DNA from: Frankiales bacterium
Lineage (GTDB): Bacteria; Actinomycetota; Actinomycetes; Mycobacteriales; Jatrophihabitantaceae
Reading direction: 5' to 3'
NCBI GenBank assembly: GCA_025963265.1
Contig: JAOPUY010000005.1
Location: forward strand, 1-7,856
DNA: 7,856 nucleotides
The position numbers were made by a program, and so were the translations under genes. The notes beneath the pieces were generated by a model. It had not been told where the DNA came from, ran no database searches, and saw only the letters and a list, made by a program, of their open reading frames with translations. Below, piece after piece: positions 6,817 to 7,856 of the stretch. Within the stretch, counting starts at the first letter, position 1; each line of letters begins with the position of its first letter.

Positions 6817-7563
6817 TCAGCCTCCGGTGGAGACCAACGTGCCGATCTTCTCACCGTGCACCACTCGAGCGATGTTGCCATCGGCCAGGTCGAACACGAC
6901 GATGGGCAGTTCATTGTCGCGGCACAAGCTGAACGCGGTCGCGTCGGCGACCTTCAGACCGCGCTGCAGGACCTCGTCGTAGCCGATCGTGTCGAATTTG
7001 ACCGCCTGCGGGTTGAACTTCGGGTCCGAATCATAGACGCCGTCGACGCCGCTCTTGCCCATCAGCAGCACCTCGCAGCCGATCTCCAGCGCCCGCTGCG
7101 CCGCGGTGGTGTCGGTGGAGAAATACGGCAGGCCGGCGCCGGCGCCGAAGATCACGACGCGGCCCTTCTCGAGGTGGCGCTCGGCGCGGCGCGGAATGTA
7201 GGGCTCGGCGATCTGACCCATGGTGATCGCGGTCTGAACTCGAGTCGGGACGCCGGCCTTCTCGAGGAAGTCCTGCAGGGCGACGCAGTTCATGACGGTC
7301 CCGAGCATGCCCATGTAGTCGGCGCGGTCGCGGTCCATGCCGGCCTCGGCCAACTGCGCGCCGCGGAAGAAGTTGCCGCCGCCGACGACGATGGCCACCT
7401 GAGTGCCCTCGTTGTGCACCTCGGCGATCTGACGGGCGATCGAGGCGACGACGTCGGGGTCGACGCCGACCGATCCGCCGCCGAAAACCTCGCCCGACAG
7501 CTTCAGCAATATTCGGTGGTAACGGAAAGGGACCACCTGACCGACCTCTTCAGATGCGGTCAT
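6817..7563 (-). CDS. pyrH: UMP kinase (UMPK, amino-acid-kinase fold)
   Basis: Phosphorylates UMP to UDP with ATP in pyrimidine nucleotide synthesis; the bacterial hexameric enzyme, unrelated to eukaryotic UMP/CMP kinase. 248 residues. Landmarks: [10 protein letters not shown] (18-27, phosphate-binding Lys21), [10 protein letters not shown] (59-68), [14 protein letters not shown] (79-92, the UMP/metal region), [19 protein letters not shown] (140-158), DGVYDSDP (174-181) and [11 protein letters not shown] (204-214). These give a confident assignment. About 13 residues precede the first strand, as in other actinobacterial versions. Start ATG 7563 has the purine-rich GAGGAGAGGG (7570-7579) ending 6 bases upstream. 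It stands between tsf and frr, the common bacterial order, linking nucleotide supply to translation genes. No damage is seen. Confidence 0.97.
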   Translation of the reverse strand: MTASEEVGQVVPFRYHRILLKLSGEVFGGGSVGVDPDVVASIARQIAEVHNEGTQVAIVVGGGNFFRGAQLAEAGMDRDRADYMGMLGTVMNCVALQDFLEKAGVPTRVQTAITMGQIAEPYIPRRAERHLEKGRVVIFGAGAGLPYFSTDTTAAQRALEIGCEVLLMGKSGVDGVYDSDPKFNPQAVKFDTIGYDEVLQRGLKVADATAFSLCRDNELPIVVFDLADGNIARVVHGEKIGTLVSTGG

Positions 7564-7569
7564 GGTGGT

Positions 7570-7579
7570 CCCTCTCCTC
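7570..7579 (-). promoter_or_regulatory. Ribosome binding site of pyrH
   Basis: GAGGAGAGGG on the minus strand, ending 6 bases before ATG 7563, is the strongest purine-rich translation signal I noticed in the window and fixes the pyrH start. The rest of the 94-base tsf-pyrH gap shows no clear promoter or terminator. Confidence 0.75.
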
Positions 7580-7657
7580 GTCCCAACGTCGGTGCCAATC
7601 CTGCCCTATGGCGCGCGCTCGCACGGCATCAGGCGGCAGGCATCGGACATCCGAAGG

Positions 7658-7856
7658 TTACGCGGCTCCAACTTCGAACCGGGCAAAACTCGTCAACGTG
7701 ACGCCCGCCGCGTCCAGCAAAGCCTGAACGGTCTTCTTGCTGTCGTGGTAGGAGGACTGCTCATGCAGCACGTTGTGCTTGAAGAAGCCGTTGAGCCGGC
7801 CCTCGGTGTTCGGAGCGATGGCGGCCTCGGGATTTAACTCTTAGCGGGCCGTCGCC
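7658..7856 (-). CDS. tsf: Elongation factor Ts, C-terminal part (cut by window edge, in-frame stop near edge)
   Basis: EF-Ts exchanges GDP for GTP-ready EF-Tu during translation. Only the last 66 codons are in the window; the 5' part lies beyond position 7856. Read on the minus strand, the frame ends EGRLNGFFK, then [17 protein letters not shown], then FARFEVGAA and TAA (7658-7660). This is the conserved C-terminus of actinobacterial EF-Ts (KKTV...LLDEAGVTV...RFEVG). Position just before pyrH agrees. Close to the edge the frame reads A-T-A-R, TAA (7841-7843), E-L-N-P-E-A-A-I-A, where homologues read T-A-R-x-E-G-K-P-E. The alignment stays in frame across the stop, so it looks like base errors at a contig end rather than a different start. 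A true pseudogene is possible but unlikely for a usually essential gene. Confidence 0.85.

Noticed and set aside
6856..7701. 281-codon plus-strand open frame opposite pyrH
   Set aside because: Mirror of the pyrH reading frame; no recognisable family and no ribosome binding site noted.

Overview
The window is GC-rich DNA from an actinobacterium. The evidence is the strong G/C third-position bias, GTG starts next to purine-rich ribosome binding sites, a DtxR/IdeR-type iron box, and the gene order tsf-pyrH-frr-cdsA-rlmN, which is usual in that phylum. I cannot name a genus. The ORFs are tightly packed and the longest stretch without a gene is about 200 bases (1-203). I see no RNA genes, insertion sequences, CRISPR arrays or phage genes.

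Left part, + strand (1-3497). An upstream region with two inverted repeats precedes a compact cluster: alanine dehydrogenase (ald, 204-1322), a DadA/PuuB-like FAD-dependent amine or amino-acid oxidoreductase (1327-2721), and an FMN-type pyridoxamine-phosphate-oxidase-fold protein (2724-3497). Gaps of 4 and 2 bases point to one transcript. The first two enzymes suggest amino-acid or amine catabolism. The role of the third is open.

Middle, + strand (3498-3853). A near-consensus iron box (3512-3530) lies 26 bases upstream of a 98-residue protein that I read as a stand-alone DUF2470 domain. In HugZ/HutZ-type haem proteins a split-barrel FMN-fold domain and a DUF2470 domain are joined in one chain. 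Here a split-barrel gene and a DUF2470 gene sit side by side with the iron box between them. This is the most interesting point in the window.

Right part, - strand (3863-7856). A housekeeping translation/lipid operon runs right to left: the 3' end of tsf (EF-Ts, cut by the window edge), pyrH (UMP kinase), frr (ribosome recycling factor), cdsA (CDP-diacylglycerol synthase with a long disordered N-terminus) and rlmN (23S rRNA/tRNA adenine-C2 methyltransferase). frr and cdsA overlap by one base (TGATG). rlmN converges on the DUF2470 gene with only 9 bases between their stop codons. The tsf fragment has an in-frame TAA in an AT-rich patch within 16 bases of the window edge, probably sequence error at a contig end.
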